From: Variovorax sp. YR216
Lineage (GTDB): Bacteria > Pseudomonadota > Gammaproteobacteria > Burkholderiales > Burkholderiaceae_C
Direction: 5' to 3'
NCBI RefSeq assembly: GCF_900107745.1
Contig: NZ_FNRO01000024.1
Coordinates: forward strand, 1-64,000
DNA length: 64,000 nt
Made by a program: the position numbers and the translations under genes. A model generated the notes under the pieces. That model made no database searches, was not told the DNA's origin, and saw nothing but the letters and a program-made list of their open reading frames with translations. Shown piece after piece: positions 25,831 through 34,485 of this stretch; position 1 is the first letter of the stretch, and every line of letters starts with the position of its first letter.

Positions 25831-26280
25831 ATGAGATACAAACAACGCGGTGTGGCGCTGGTGGAACTGGCCCTGATCATGCCCCTGCTCCTGCTGCTGA
25901 CCTTCACCACGACCGAATTCGGCCGTGCGTTCTACGAATACAACGCCGTGACCAAGTCGACCCGCGATGCCGTGCGGTACCTGTCTTTCCAGACGCCGGG
26001 CACGAAGATCAATGAAGCGCAAAACCTCATCGTGTATGGCAATCCCGCGGGGACCGGCACGCCGCTCGTCCGCGGGCTGACACTCGCGAATGTGCCGGCG
26101 GCAAGCTGCTGCACCTGGCAAACCTCGGGCTCGAACCCGGTGGTGAACACTGTGACGGTCCGGGTCACCAATTTCACCTTTCATTCGCTGTTCGCAGGCG
26201 TGTTCGGCATCGTCTTTGCCAATGCCAACGGTGACATCGTCTTCAGCGACATCACCGCAACCATGAGAGCCGCCACATGA
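25831..26280 (+). CDS. tadE: TadE-like pseudopilin, copy 1
   Basis: Protein of 149 residues with the TadE N-terminus RGVALVELALIMPLLLLLTF. The Gly-x4-Glu prepilin-type pattern (G, VALV, E) suggests processing by CpaA. The TTEFGRAFYEYNAVTKSTRD segment is the usual TadE motif after the helix. The stop overlaps the start of the next gene by four bases, showing translational coupling. TadE proteins are required for pilus assembly. Confidence 0.88.
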   Translation: MRYKQRGVALVELALIMPLLLLLTFTTTEFGRAFYEYNAVTKSTRDAVRYLSFQTPGTKINEAQNLIVYGNPAGTGTPLVRGLTLANVPAASCCTWQTSGSNPVVNTVTVRVTNFTFHSLFAGVFGIVFANANGDIVFSDITATMRAAT

Positions 26281-26708
26281 TGCATCGACAGTCCGGAGCC
26301 ACAACGGTCGAATTCGCACTCGGCCTCATCGTGTTCCTCATGCTCCTGCTGGGGATCACGGATTTCGCCCGCATGCTCTTTACCTGGGGCGCGGCCAACG
26401 AAGCGACAAGGGCAGGCGCCCGCTACGCGGTCGTGTGCGACGACACCGGCAACCAGGCACAGGTGTTGGCCAGGATGCAGGCCCTGCTGCCGCAAATTAC
26501 CACCATCAACACGGCATGGACTCCGGCAGGCTGCAACGCCGCAACCTGCGAAGGGGTCACCGTGACCATCACGGGACTCAACTATCAATGGATCTCGCCG
26601 ATTGCCGGTGCGGCCGCGCTCGCGCCCATTCCGATGCCGACTTTCTCGACCTTCCTGCCCAGGGAAGTCATGCGCCAGGATCCCAACAGCCCCGCCATCT
26701 GCTCGTAA
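26277..26708 (+). CDS. TadE-like pseudopilin, copy 2 (TadF position)
   Basis: Protein of 143 residues with the N-terminus SGATTVEFALGLIVFLMLLL, again Gly-x4-Glu. It continues GITDFARMLFTWGAANEATR, the TadE/TadF motif. Two or three Cys are present in the periplasmic part (VVCDD, AGCNAATCEG). It overlaps the previous gene by four bases (ATGA). In position it corresponds to TadF, the second pseudopilin. Confidence 0.88.
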   Translation: MMHRQSGATTVEFALGLIVFLMLLLGITDFARMLFTWGAANEATRAGARYAVVCDDTGNQAQVLARMQALLPQITTINTAWTPAGCNAATCEGVTVTITGLNYQWISPIAGAAALAPIPMPTFSTFLPREVMRQDPNSPAICS

Positions 26709-26727
26709 AGAAGATTGGATTCACGAA

Positions 26728-27879
26728 ATGAAAATTGTCATCATCTCGCCCAATCGGGCGCACCTCGACAACATGTCTCCGGTTCTGAGTGCTCGAGGTC
26801 ACACCGTGTTGACTTTCGACGGCGGCAAGAGCCGTATGCGGGCTGTCGTGGAGCAGGAGCAGCCTGACCTGCTGCTGGTCGACGGCATGTGCTGCGATGC
26901 CAACGAGCTGGTGCTGGTCGAGCACGTGACGACGCATCATCCGAAGACTGCGATCGTCCTGCTCTGCGCGACGCACACCCCCGAGTTCCTGCTCAACTCA
27001 ATGCGCGCCGGCGTACGCGAAGTGCTCCCCTCGCCAGCCAGTGCCGCCGCGCTCGAAGCCGTGGTCGAGCGTGTGGCAGCCAAGCTCGCCGGCTCGAACA
27101 GTCATGCAAGCGGCAAGGTGCTGGCCTTCATGCCGTGCAAGGGCGGCAGCGGCGCCACCTTTCTCGCGACCAACCTGGCCTGGCAGCTCGCCGAGCACCA
27201 TTCGGTGCTGCTCGTGGACCTCAACCTGCAGTTCGGCGACGCGCTGTCTTTCGTGAGCGATGAAAAACCCAAGTCGACCATCGCCGACGTGGCGCGGGAG
27301 TTCAGCCGTCTCGATGCCTCCTTCCTCGTGGCGAGCGCCGTCAAGGTCACGCCGAGCTTTGGCCTGCTGGCGGCCCCGGAAGACCCCTCCATGGCCATGG
27401 AAGTGCAGCCCGAGCACATCGACGCAATCCTCCACCTCGCGGGACTGACCTACGACTTCGTGCTGCTCGACATGTCGCGCGCGCTGGACACCCTGTCGAT
27501 CCGCGCGCTCGACCGCGCGCACCGGATCTATCCCGTGCTGCAAGCTGGCCTCCCCGGCCTTCGCAATGCTCGCAAGCTGCTCAATGTCTTCAAGTCGCTC
27601 GGCTATGCGCAGGACAAGATCGAACCGCTGGTCAACCGCTTCGACAAGAGTGGAGAGATCGGCGCGCAGGAAGTGCGCCGCTCGCTCGGCGGCGCCGCGC
27701 ATCGCCTGATCGCCGATGCGCCGAAGGAAGTGGCCGCGGCCATCAATCGCGGCATTCCGCTGGCGCAACTCTCGCGCTCCAGCCCGGTGGTCCGCAACTT
27801 GGGCGAGCTGGTCTATGCCCTGTCCCCGCGCCAGGAAGTCAGTCCAAGTCTCTTCAACCGGCTGTTCGGCCGGGCCTGA
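26728..27879 (+). CDS. cpaE: Pilus assembly ATPase-like localiser CpaE/TadZ
   Basis: Cytoplasmic ParA/MinD-superfamily protein of 383 residues that places the Tad machine at the pole. Residues 1-120 are a receiver-like domain (PDLLLVDGMCCDANELVLVE). The P-loop at 138-144 is KGGSGAT, a deviant Walker A in which the signature Lys before Thr is replaced by Ala, as in many TadZ proteins. VLLVDLNLQFGDALSF gives the Asp-rich switch segment. The start at 26728 is taken over an in-frame ATG at 26602 that lies inside the upstream gene. Confidence 0.9.
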   Translation: MKIVIISPNRAHLDNMSPVLSARGHTVLTFDGGKSRMRAVVEQEQPDLLLVDGMCCDANELVLVEHVTTHHPKTAIVLLCATHTPEFLLNSMRAGVREVLPSPASAAALEAVVERVAAKLAGSNSHASGKVLAFMPCKGGSGATFLATNLAWQLAEHHSVLLVDLNLQFGDALSFVSDEKPKSTIADVAREFSRLDASFLVASAVKVTPSFGLLAAPEDPSMAMEVQPEHIDAILHLAGLTYDFVLLDMSRALDTLSIRALDRAHRIYPVLQAGLPGLRNARKLLNVFKSLGYAQDKIEPLVNRFDKSGEIGAQEVRRSLGGAAHRLIADAPKEVAAAINRGIPLAQLSRSSPVVRNLGELVYALSPRQEVSPSLFNRLFGRA

Positions 27880-27897
27880 TCCTCGAAAGGCATCTCC

Positions 27898-29271
27898 ATG
27901 TCCCTACGTGAAAAGCTCAATGTGGTGGCGACCGAGTCCGCCGTACGGCCCATCCTGCAAGTCGCCTCCGACGAAGCAGCCAACGCCGGAACTTCAGACG
28001 CCTACAAGGCGCTGAAGAGCCGACTGCATCTCAAGCTGCTCGAGAAGTTCGACCTGGCCACGCTCGACACGCTGGCTCCCGAGGCCCTGCGTCAAGAGAT
28101 CGCGACGATGGTCGGGCGCCTGGTGCTGGAAGACCAGGCGGCGGTCAACGACCTCGAACGCCGCACGCTGATCCGCGATATCCAGCACGAAATGCTGGGC
28201 TTCGGCCCGATCGAGGTGCTGATGGCGGACCCGACGGTGTCGGACATCCTCGTGAACCGCTTCGACCAGATCTACGTCGAGCGGCGCGGGCGCCTGGAGA
28301 TGACCCCGATCGCCTTCACCGACGAAAAGCACCTGCTTCGCATCATCGACAAGATCGTCTCGCGCATCGGTCGACGCATCGACGAGTCGAGTCCCATGGT
28401 CGATGCGCGCCTGCCCGACGGCTCGCGCGTGAACGCAGTGATTCCGCCCATTGCGCTCGATGGGGCAATGATGTCGATCCGCCGCTTCGCGCACAAGCCG
28501 TTGAAGATGCAGAACCTGGTCGAGGACCTGAAGAGCCTGACGCCGCAGATGGCCGAGATGCTCGAGGCGCTCAGCAAATCCAAGGTCAACATGATCATCT
28601 CGGGCGGCACCGGCGCCGGCAAGACCACGCTGCTGAACATCCTCTCAGGCTATATCCCGGAAGCCGAACGCGTGGTGACCATCGAGGACGCGGCCGAACT
28701 GCAGATGCAACAGCCGCACGTCGTTCGCCTGGAGACCCGGCCTGCCAATATCGAGGGCCGCGGCGAGATCACGCAGCGCGCGTTGGTGCGCAACGCCCTT
28801 CGCATGCGGCCCGACCGCATCGTGATCGGCGAGGTGCGCGGCGCCGAGGCGGTGGACATGCTGCAGGCCATGAACACGGGCCATGAAGGCTCGCTGACCA
28901 CGATCCATGCCAACAATCCGCGCGACGCGCTCTCGCGCCTCGAGAACATGATCGGCATGGCCAACCTCAACCTGCCCCACCGCGCGGCGCGCCAGCAGAT
29001 CGCCTCGGCGATCACGGTGGTCATCCAGGCGCTGCGCATGACGGACGGCAAGCGCAAGATCACGAGCATCCAGGAGATCACCGGCATGGAAGGCGAGGTC
29101 ATCACCATGCAGGAGATCTTCGCCTACCGCCAGACAGGCGTTGGGCCTGAAGGGCAGGTGGAAGGTTACTTCCACGCGACCGGCGTGCGCCCCAAATTCG
29201 CCGACCGGCTGCGCGCCTTCGGCGCGCCTTTGCCCGACGCGATGTTCGACCCGGGCAAGCGCTACCAGTGA
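27898..29271 (+). CDS. cpaF: Tad secretion ATPase CpaF/TadA
   Basis: Cytoplasmic hexameric type II/IV secretion ATPase of 457 residues that powers Flp pilus assembly. Motifs: Walker A GGTGAGKTT at 236-244, an Asp box (VVTIEDAAELQM), a Walker B-like RPDRIVIGEVRGAEA, and a His box (GHEGSLTTIHANNPRDALSR). The N-terminal part carries the IEVLMADPTVSDILVN segment typical of CpaF. Length is normal. It lies directly behind cpaE with an 18-base gap. Confidence 0.95.
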   Translation: MSLREKLNVVATESAVRPILQVASDEAANAGTSDAYKALKSRLHLKLLEKFDLATLDTLAPEALRQEIATMVGRLVLEDQAAVNDLERRTLIRDIQHEMLGFGPIEVLMADPTVSDILVNRFDQIYVERRGRLEMTPIAFTDEKHLLRIIDKIVSRIGRRIDESSPMVDARLPDGSRVNAVIPPIALDGAMMSIRRFAHKPLKMQNLVEDLKSLTPQMAEMLEALSKSKVNMIISGGTGAGKTTLLNILSGYIPEAERVVTIEDAAELQMQQPHVVRLETRPANIEGRGEITQRALVRNALRMRPDRIVIGEVRGAEAVDMLQAMNTGHEGSLTTIHANNPRDALSRLENMIGMANLNLPHRAARQQIASAITVVIQALRMTDGKRKITSIQEITGMEGEVITMQEIFAYRQTGVGPEGQVEGYFHATGVRPKFADRLRAFGAPLPDAMFDPGKRYQ

Positions 29272-29283
29272 GGAGACACGATC

Positions 29284-30273
29284 ATGCAAGACTTCGCGGG
29301 CAACTCCCTGCTCACGGTGGTGGTGCTGGTGTTCGTCGCCATGCTGCTGCTCTTCGAAGGCCTCTACCTGCTGTGGAAGTCATACAAGAGCCCCGAAGCA
29401 CTTCAGCTCGAGAAACGGCTGCAGGCGCTCTCGGGCTCGCGCGACAAGACGCCGCAGGCAAAGATCCTCAAGGAACGCATGCTCAGCGAGGCGCCGGCGC
29501 TGGAGCGCTGGTTGCTCCGCATCCCGCGCGCAAGGGAACTGGACCGGCTCATTCTCCAATCCGGGCTGAACTGGACGGTTTCGAAGCTGCTCCTCGGGTG
29601 CCTGGCACTGGGCGTCGGCGGATGCATGACGGTCATGGTGATCGGGCATCAGTCGGAAGCATTTGGTCTGATGGGGGGCGGAACGCTCGCGCTTGCCCCC
29701 TTCGTTTACCTGACCTATCGGCGCGGCAAGCGTCTGAAGCGCCTGGAGCAGCAGTTGCCGGAGGCGCTCGACCTCATGACACGCTCGCTGCGCGCCGGCC
29801 ATGCCTTTTCCTCCGGCTTGCAAATGATCGGCGAGGAAATGGCGGAGCCGATCGCGTCGGAATTCCGCATCGTGCATGACGAGGTCAACTTCGGCGTGTC
29901 GCTCCAGCAGGCCCTGGCCAACTTGACCAAGCGAGTTCCTCTCACGGATCTGCGCTATTTCGTCGTGGCGGTCCTGATCCAGCGCGAGTCGGGCGGCAAC
30001 CTGACAGAAGTGCTCGGCAACTTAAGCCGCCTGATTCGCGAGCGATTGAAGCTGCTGGCCAAGGTGCGCGTGCTTTCTGCCGATGCGCGACTCTCGGCAT
30101 GGGTCCTCGGCCTGATGCCCTTCCTGCTGGCGGCACTCATGAACTGGGGCAATCCGAAGTTCATGCAGCCTTTCTGGACCGATCCGATTGGCCACGCGAT
30201 CATCAAGTACATGCTCACGCTGATGTTTATCGGCGCGCTCATTCTCACCCGGATCGTGCGCATTCGCGTCTAG
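29284..30273 (+). CDS. tadB: Tad inner-membrane platform protein TadB
   Basis: Inner-membrane T2SSF-family protein of 329 residues with an N-terminal TM helix (LLTVVVLVFVAMLLLFEGLY) and further TM segments near 100-145, 270-290 and the C-terminus. The T2SSF core shows LPEALDLMTRSLRAGHAFSS and VLIQRESGGNLTEVLGNLS. It forms the platform with TadC and contacts CpaF. A GAGGAG box precedes the ATG by seven bases. Confidence 0.93.
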   Translation: MQDFAGNSLLTVVVLVFVAMLLLFEGLYLLWKSYKSPEALQLEKRLQALSGSRDKTPQAKILKERMLSEAPALERWLLRIPRARELDRLILQSGLNWTVSKLLLGCLALGVGGCMTVMVIGHQSEAFGLMGGGTLALAPFVYLTYRRGKRLKRLEQQLPEALDLMTRSLRAGHAFSSGLQMIGEEMAEPIASEFRIVHDEVNFGVSLQQALANLTKRVPLTDLRYFVVAVLIQRESGGNLTEVLGNLSRLIRERLKLLAKVRVLSADARLSAWVLGLMPFLLAALMNWGNPKFMQPFWTDPIGHAIIKYMLTLMFIGALILTRIVRIRV

Positions 30274-30283
30274 GAGACTTTCC

Positions 30284-31195
30284 ATGCTTGTTCTTTCCGC
30301 ACTGGTCTTCCTCGCCGTCACGCTGGGGTTTACGGGCGTTTACCTGTGGTGGGCGCCGACCCGGGCCGAACAGCGGCTGAAGGCGTTCGCCCCGTCCGAA
30401 AAGTCGCAGTGGACCGAGACTGTCGTCAAACTCGTAGGGCCGTTCGCGCAGCTTTCTTCGCCCACCGGCGATGAGGAAGCGTCGCCGCTCCGCCTCAAGT
30501 TCCTCCGGGCCGGCATACGGCACCGTGATGCGAGCCTGATCTATTTCGGCATCAAATCCGTGCTGCCCCTACTGTTTGGCAGCGTGACCTTCATCCTGCT
30601 GCGCGGGTTCAAGCAGGCGGAAGGGATGACGCTCATACTCTGCCTGCTCATTGCCGCGCTTTTCGCCTGCTATTTGCCGAATGCCTTCCTCTGGCTATGC
30701 GCCAGGGGGCGCAAACGCGAGATCTTCGAGAATTTCCCGGACGCAGCCGACCTGATGCTGGTCTGCGTGGAGGCCGGCCTGGGCCTCGATGCGGCGCTGA
30801 CCAAGGTGACTGACGAGATCCGCCTCAAGAGCGAAGCATTGGCACAGGAACTGCACTGGACCAATCTCGAGATGCGCGCCGGCAGCGCTCGCGACAAGGC
30901 ATTACGCAATCTTGCACTGCGCACCGGGGTCGAGGAGATTGGAACCTTCGCCACGATGCTGACGCAGGCAGACAAGTTCGGCACGAGCATCGGCGAATCG
31001 CTGCGGGTGTTCTCGGACGACCTGCGGCACAAGCGCCAAACGCGTGCCGAGGAAATGGCCGCGAAGGTGCCGACGAAGATGCTGTTTCCGCTGGTGGTGT
31101 GCGTGTTCCCGTCGATCATCATGGTGGTCATCGGTCCAGCCGCGATCCAGGTGGTACGCACGCTGATGCCGATGCTTGGTGGTGGCTTGCGCTAG
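30284..31195 (+). CDS. tadC: Tad inner-membrane platform protein TadC
   Basis: Inner-membrane T2SSF-family protein of 303 residues, last gene of the operon, 10 bases behind tadB. The core shows NFPDAADLMLVCVEAGLGLD and FATMLTQADKFGTSIGESLR. TM segments lie at the N-terminus, around 85-140 and at the C-terminus (MLFPLVVCVFPSIIMVVIG). It partners with TadB. No tadD-type TPR gene follows, so the operon ends here. Confidence 0.93.
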   Translation: MLVLSALVFLAVTLGFTGVYLWWAPTRAEQRLKAFAPSEKSQWTETVVKLVGPFAQLSSPTGDEEASPLRLKFLRAGIRHRDASLIYFGIKSVLPLLFGSVTFILLRGFKQAEGMTLILCLLIAALFACYLPNAFLWLCARGRKREIFENFPDAADLMLVCVEAGLGLDAALTKVTDEIRLKSEALAQELHWTNLEMRAGSARDKALRNLALRTGVEEIGTFATMLTQADKFGTSIGESLRVFSDDLRHKRQTRAEEMAAKVPTKMLFPLVVCVFPSIIMVVIGPAAIQVVRTLMPMLGGGLR

Positions 31196-31217
31196 GCACG
31201 ATGTTGCCGATGCCGAT

Positions 31218-31239
31218 GCCGATGCCGAGCGGCATCGGC
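31218..31239. terminator. Hairpin between convergent tadC and response-regulator genes
   Basis: A perfect nine-pair stem (GCCGATGCC/GGCATCGGC) with a four-base loop sits 22 bases after the tadC stop. It lies at the end of a short GCCGAT tandem repeat (31206-31226). No U-tract follows on either strand. It may act as a shared terminator for the two convergent operons. Confidence 0.5.
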
Positions 31240-31250
31240 ACAAGATGACT

Positions 31251-31937
31251 TCAGCACATCGGCTCGCCCAACTGGTACTTCACCGCATACACGTACAGCT
31301 CGAGTCGATTCGCCACGTCGAGCTTCTGATAGATTGAAGTCAGGTGGTTGCGCAATGTGTGCTCCGTGATGAAGAGTCGCCCAGCCAGCGCCTTGTTCGA
31401 GGCGCCGCAGCCATCGACCACGGCATGGATGATCTTCCTCTCCTTGGCTGTCAGCGTCGCCTGCTTCGCCACCTCGGGATCGATCTTGTGCGGCCGCTTT
31501 GCGTCGACGAACTCCGAAAACACTCGTGCCATCGTTTCGTTGTCCAGGCACAGCTCGCCATTGTGCGCACGCTCGACGGCTTGCAACACGTGTTCCGCGG
31601 AGGCGTCCTTGCGCAAGACGCCGCGTGCACCGCCGAGCACCGCCAGGTCCAGGGTTTTCTGCTGGCGCTCGCCCGTCAGTATCAGCACTCGCGACTCCGA
31701 GTTGGACATCAAGCCGGGCAGGATGTCCAACGCGCTCCTCCCGTTCAGGTCAAGGTCGAGCAGGATGACGTCGGGCCTGATCTGGCCGGCCTGTTCGAGA
31801 GCCTCTTCGCAGTTCCTGGCTGTGCCGACCACGTGCATTCGCGGGCTTTCTCCATCGATCAATCTGGACAATCCCCACAGCATCGTCTGGTGATCATCGA
31901 CAAGCATCACGCCAATGGGTCTTTCCGATGGTTGCAT
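31251..31937 (-). CDS. NarL/LuxR family response regulator
   Basis: Cytoplasmic two-component regulator of 228 residues. The receiver has acidic Asp14/Asp15 (MLVDDHQTM), phospho-acceptor Asp61 (VILLDLDLNG), Thr in VLILTGE and Lys in GVLRKDAS, all intact. The LuxR-type helix-turn-helix occupies about 155-220 (ATLTAKERKIIHAVVDGCGA, NKALAGRLFITEHTLRNHL). It is the second gene of an operon, nine bases behind the sensor kinase. Its convergent position at the end of the Tad operon suggests it controls pilus expression; this is an inference. Confidence 0.92.
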   Translation of the reverse strand: MQPSERPIGVMLVDDHQTMLWGLSRLIDGESPRMHVVGTARNCEEALEQAGQIRPDVILLDLDLNGRSALDILPGLMSNSESRVLILTGERQQKTLDLAVLGGARGVLRKDASAEHVLQAVERAHNGELCLDNETMARVFSEFVDAKRPHKIDPEVAKQATLTAKERKIIHAVVDGCGASNKALAGRLFITEHTLRNHLTSIYQKLDVANRLELYVYAVKYQLGEPMC

Positions 31938-31946
31938 GGTTCCCTC

Positions 31947-33623
31947 CTACACAGGTATTTCGATGCACACGGCGGTGGCCCCGTCTGTCCCAGGTCGGAC
32001 GTGCGCTCTTCCACCCAGCGCGGCTGCGCGTTCCGTGATCGACCTTGGCTGAAAATCCACCGATTGGGTTCCGTCCGCATCGTTCTCGATCCGTACTCTG
32101 ATTAGGCCGTCAGCACATTCCAGCTTGACCGATCCGCGGCGCGCTAGCGTGTGCTTGCAGATGTTGCTCAGGCCCTCGCGCACGATCTGCAAGACCTCTG
32201 CAGTCAGACGGTCGCACACATTGAGTTCGCCTTCGACGCAGACCGCGACATCGATCCCGTAGAAGTCCCTGATCTGTGCTACCTGCTGCCGCAAGACGAC
32301 GATCAAGGAGTGCTCGGTCTTGCACGCGCCGTCCCTGACCATTCCGGCGTAACGGCGCAAATCGCAAATCACTTTTGCGGCCATTTCGCCAAGCTTGTTG
32401 ATATCTTCGACCAGTGGGTTGTCGGCGGCTGCCTTTTTACGCAGGGCACTCAAGCCCATGTTCAATCCGATGTAGGGTTGAATGGCAGTGTCGTGAAGGT
32501 CGAGAGCGAGCTTTCGTCTCTCCTGCGAAGCTGCGTCCGAGGCCATTCTGTCCAGCAACTCGATGTTTTCTATCACCGGAAACGCCTGGGCAGCGACATG
32601 ATCGAGGAAGAGCGCCTCGGCCTTCCTGAACGTCCTCTGGCTGGAGAACACATAGAGCCTGCCGTCGCTTCTTCTCAGCGATGCCGGTACACAGATGAAC
32701 GAACGAGCATCCAGTAGCTCGGCGAGGTTGTCGCTTGCCGGCCCGTCGAGTTGGCTCCACTTGCCTTGGGCGCTGTCGTACGCGGCGGTCCCGGCAAACG
32801 CCGAGATGGCCGGCCAGAGGGGACGGCAGTAGGCGACGATGCGGTTCTGCGGAAGCGAAATGAGAGGAGCAGCCGCATCCGCGCCGATCTGTTGGGCATT
32901 GACCGAATTCCTTGATTCGCCCACTCTGATCGTGCGCACAAAACAGGAGCCGGACTCCTTCTCCCGCGTGACTAGGATGCAGCAGCTTCCCCTGAAGAAA
33001 GTTAGAACCTTTTCCAGGACACTGGTTATGGTTTGATCAACTCCAAACCGCGGATTCGACAAGCGGCTGACATCGCCAAGAAGCGCAAGACGCCGCTTCA
33101 GTTCGACTTTCGACCCACCCCAGTGGACGCTGATGTAGCCCAGCGCCAGCAGAAATGTGGCTCGCAGCAATACGCGGGGCAGATCCTTCTCGGTCGTCGA
33201 TCCCACGCCGCAGGCCGCGAACAATGCAACCGAGGCAAGGGTCACGCGCGCGCCTTCTTCGAGGCCCCACCGAAGGGAAGAGGTGAGGATGGCGAAGAAG
33301 AAGAACAGGAAGAAGAAGCTGTGGATTCCCTCCGTGGAGAGGACGATCAACGCATACCAGCAGAGATCCAGCCAGTGAACCGATTTGCTGTGAGAGAACG
33401 GCGAGTTCAGCCGCGAACAGACGAAGACAATCAGGCTGTACAGGATGTACCCGAAAAAAGGGAGCCAAGTTAATCCCGCAATTCCTCTCAACCCAGTGGG
33501 ATCGACAAGAATCGCCGACAGTGCAGCAATGGAGAGCACGAGCCGCATGCTCGCCACCATCTGCGCATCGGCAGCGAGACTCGCATCGACTTCGTTTTTT
33601 CCGTCCGGCTTCTGAACAAGCAT
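31947..33623 (-). CDS. NarX/DegS-type membrane sensor histidine kinase
   Basis: Inner-membrane kinase of 558 residues. The start at 33623 follows GGAG at eight-base spacing; an in-frame ATG at 33674 has none. Residues about 25-170 hold several TM helices, including FFFLFFFFAIL. A GAF-like domain lies at about 190-355. The HisKA_3 dimerisation helix is at 365-400 with the phosphorylated His377 (RRKLALDLHDTAIQPYIGLN). The HATPase domain follows (LQIVREGLSNICKHTLARRG, IRVRIENDADG). The Gly-rich end of the ATP lid is short. It signals to the regulator encoded nine bases downstream. Confidence 0.9.
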   Translation of the reverse strand: MLVQKPDGKNEVDASLAADAQMVASMRLVLSIAALSAILVDPTGLRGIAGLTWLPFFGYILYSLIVFVCSRLNSPFSHSKSVHWLDLCWYALIVLSTEGIHSFFFLFFFFAILTSSLRWGLEEGARVTLASVALFAACGVGSTTEKDLPRVLLRATFLLALGYISVHWGGSKVELKRRLALLGDVSRLSNPRFGVDQTITSVLEKVLTFFRGSCCILVTREKESGSCFVRTIRVGESRNSVNAQQIGADAAAPLISLPQNRIVAYCRPLWPAISAFAGTAAYDSAQGKWSQLDGPASDNLAELLDARSFICVPASLRRSDGRLYVFSSQRTFRKAEALFLDHVAAQAFPVIENIELLDRMASDAASQERRKLALDLHDTAIQPYIGLNMGLSALRKKAAADNPLVEDINKLGEMAAKVICDLRRYAGMVRDGACKTEHSLIVVLRQQVAQIRDFYGIDVAVCVEGELNVCDRLTAEVLQIVREGLSNICKHTLARRGSVKLECADGLIRVRIENDADGTQSVDFQPRSITERAAALGGRAHVRPGTDGATAVCIEIPV

Positions 33624-33844
33624 CAGGCACTCTCCATCTCGGAGTCCCCCACAAGGCAAATGTGATGAATTCACATTCGGAAGTAACAGATTACGTCTTG
33701 TGTAAGAAAGAATTACACGGGTTTACCCAGGCAGCCCGTCGGTGCACGGACTGTTTGAAGCCAGTAATTTCACAAAAAGTGGACATTTCGCTCGAGTCGC
33801 AAGTTCTTGAGGCAATGCGCCGGGCTCGGGAGCCACAGGTGCCA

Positions 33845-33910
33845 CGTAAGACTGCAACGGGCACGTACCCGCAGTTCCGCCCTGCCCTCCGGAATGACGC
33901 TTTGCGCTGC
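33845..33910 (+). repeat. Dispersed repeat, copy 1
   Basis: GTAAGACTGCAA followed after about 15 bases by CGCAGTTCCGCCCTGCCCTC and CGGAATGACGCTTTGCGCTGC. The same string occurs at 43515-43583 with only a few changes, and a diverged version occurs near 47116. All three lie in intergenic DNA. Confidence 0.8.
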
Positions 33911-34031
33911 ACAACGGCACTGGGCGGACAAGTGAGGCAATGTGCTGCACGGCTTCGCCGAAGGTCTGAACGGAATGCGTGGCGGCACGATGCGCAGGGC
34001 GCGCAGGGCCATACAGACAGCTGACGGCTCT

Positions 34032-34112
34032 ATGCACCGGAACCCCTACCCTGCCATCGCTGGCGTGGCACTCGCCGGCTTGATCGCGGGGGTGCTGATC
34101 GCCTGCCGCTGA
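34032..34112 (+). CDS. Possible 26-residue membrane peptide
   Basis: The frame reads MHRNPYPAIAGVALAGLIAG followed by VLIACR and a stop, one hydrophobic helix with a basic end. It is not preceded by a strong ribosome-binding site. Peptides of this form occur as uncharacterised small membrane proteins. Composition alone supports it, so confidence is low. Confidence 0.3.
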   Translation: MHRNPYPAIAGVALAGLIAGVLIACR

Positions 34113-34485
34113 TTGCACAGCCCGATCGTTTTGCGGGCGACAGTGAAGGTCGACAAGCAATCCCGCCGTGACCCGCTCCTTCGTTGATGAGCATCAGATG
34201 CCGGACGGTCGTGCGCCGCATGATGGCGCCAACGCGAAGCAACAGCGGCATCTTTTCCCCGTGAAGCCTGACATGCAGATCCTTAGCCGACTCTTCGCGA
34301 GACCCGCGCCCAAAGTGAACATTGCGATGACGAGCTCGATCGACTGATCATGCGCTTACTTCTCATCAACCCCCGCCTGCGCCGCGCGCGTGGAAACGAG
34401 GAGTGCCTGAGGACGGCATTGGAAAGCCGCGTACTGAAGCCGGCGATGCCGCTGTCATCGGTGCTCGCAATGGCTGCTCTCAAAT

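Larger units (their letters stand above)
33624..34485. other. Interval with a dispersed repeat and a possible small ORF
   Basis: No large gene. Contains repeat copy 1 (33845-33910) and a possible 26-residue membrane peptide (34032-34112), both listed separately. At 34350 a short plus-strand frame begins MRLLLINPRL, resembling the start of Asp/Glu racemases, but it loses similarity after ten residues. Confidence 0.4.

Noticed and set aside
31206..31226. GCCGAT tandem hexamer as a microsatellite of interest
   Set aside because: Only about three units, and it forms one arm of the hairpin between convergent genes.
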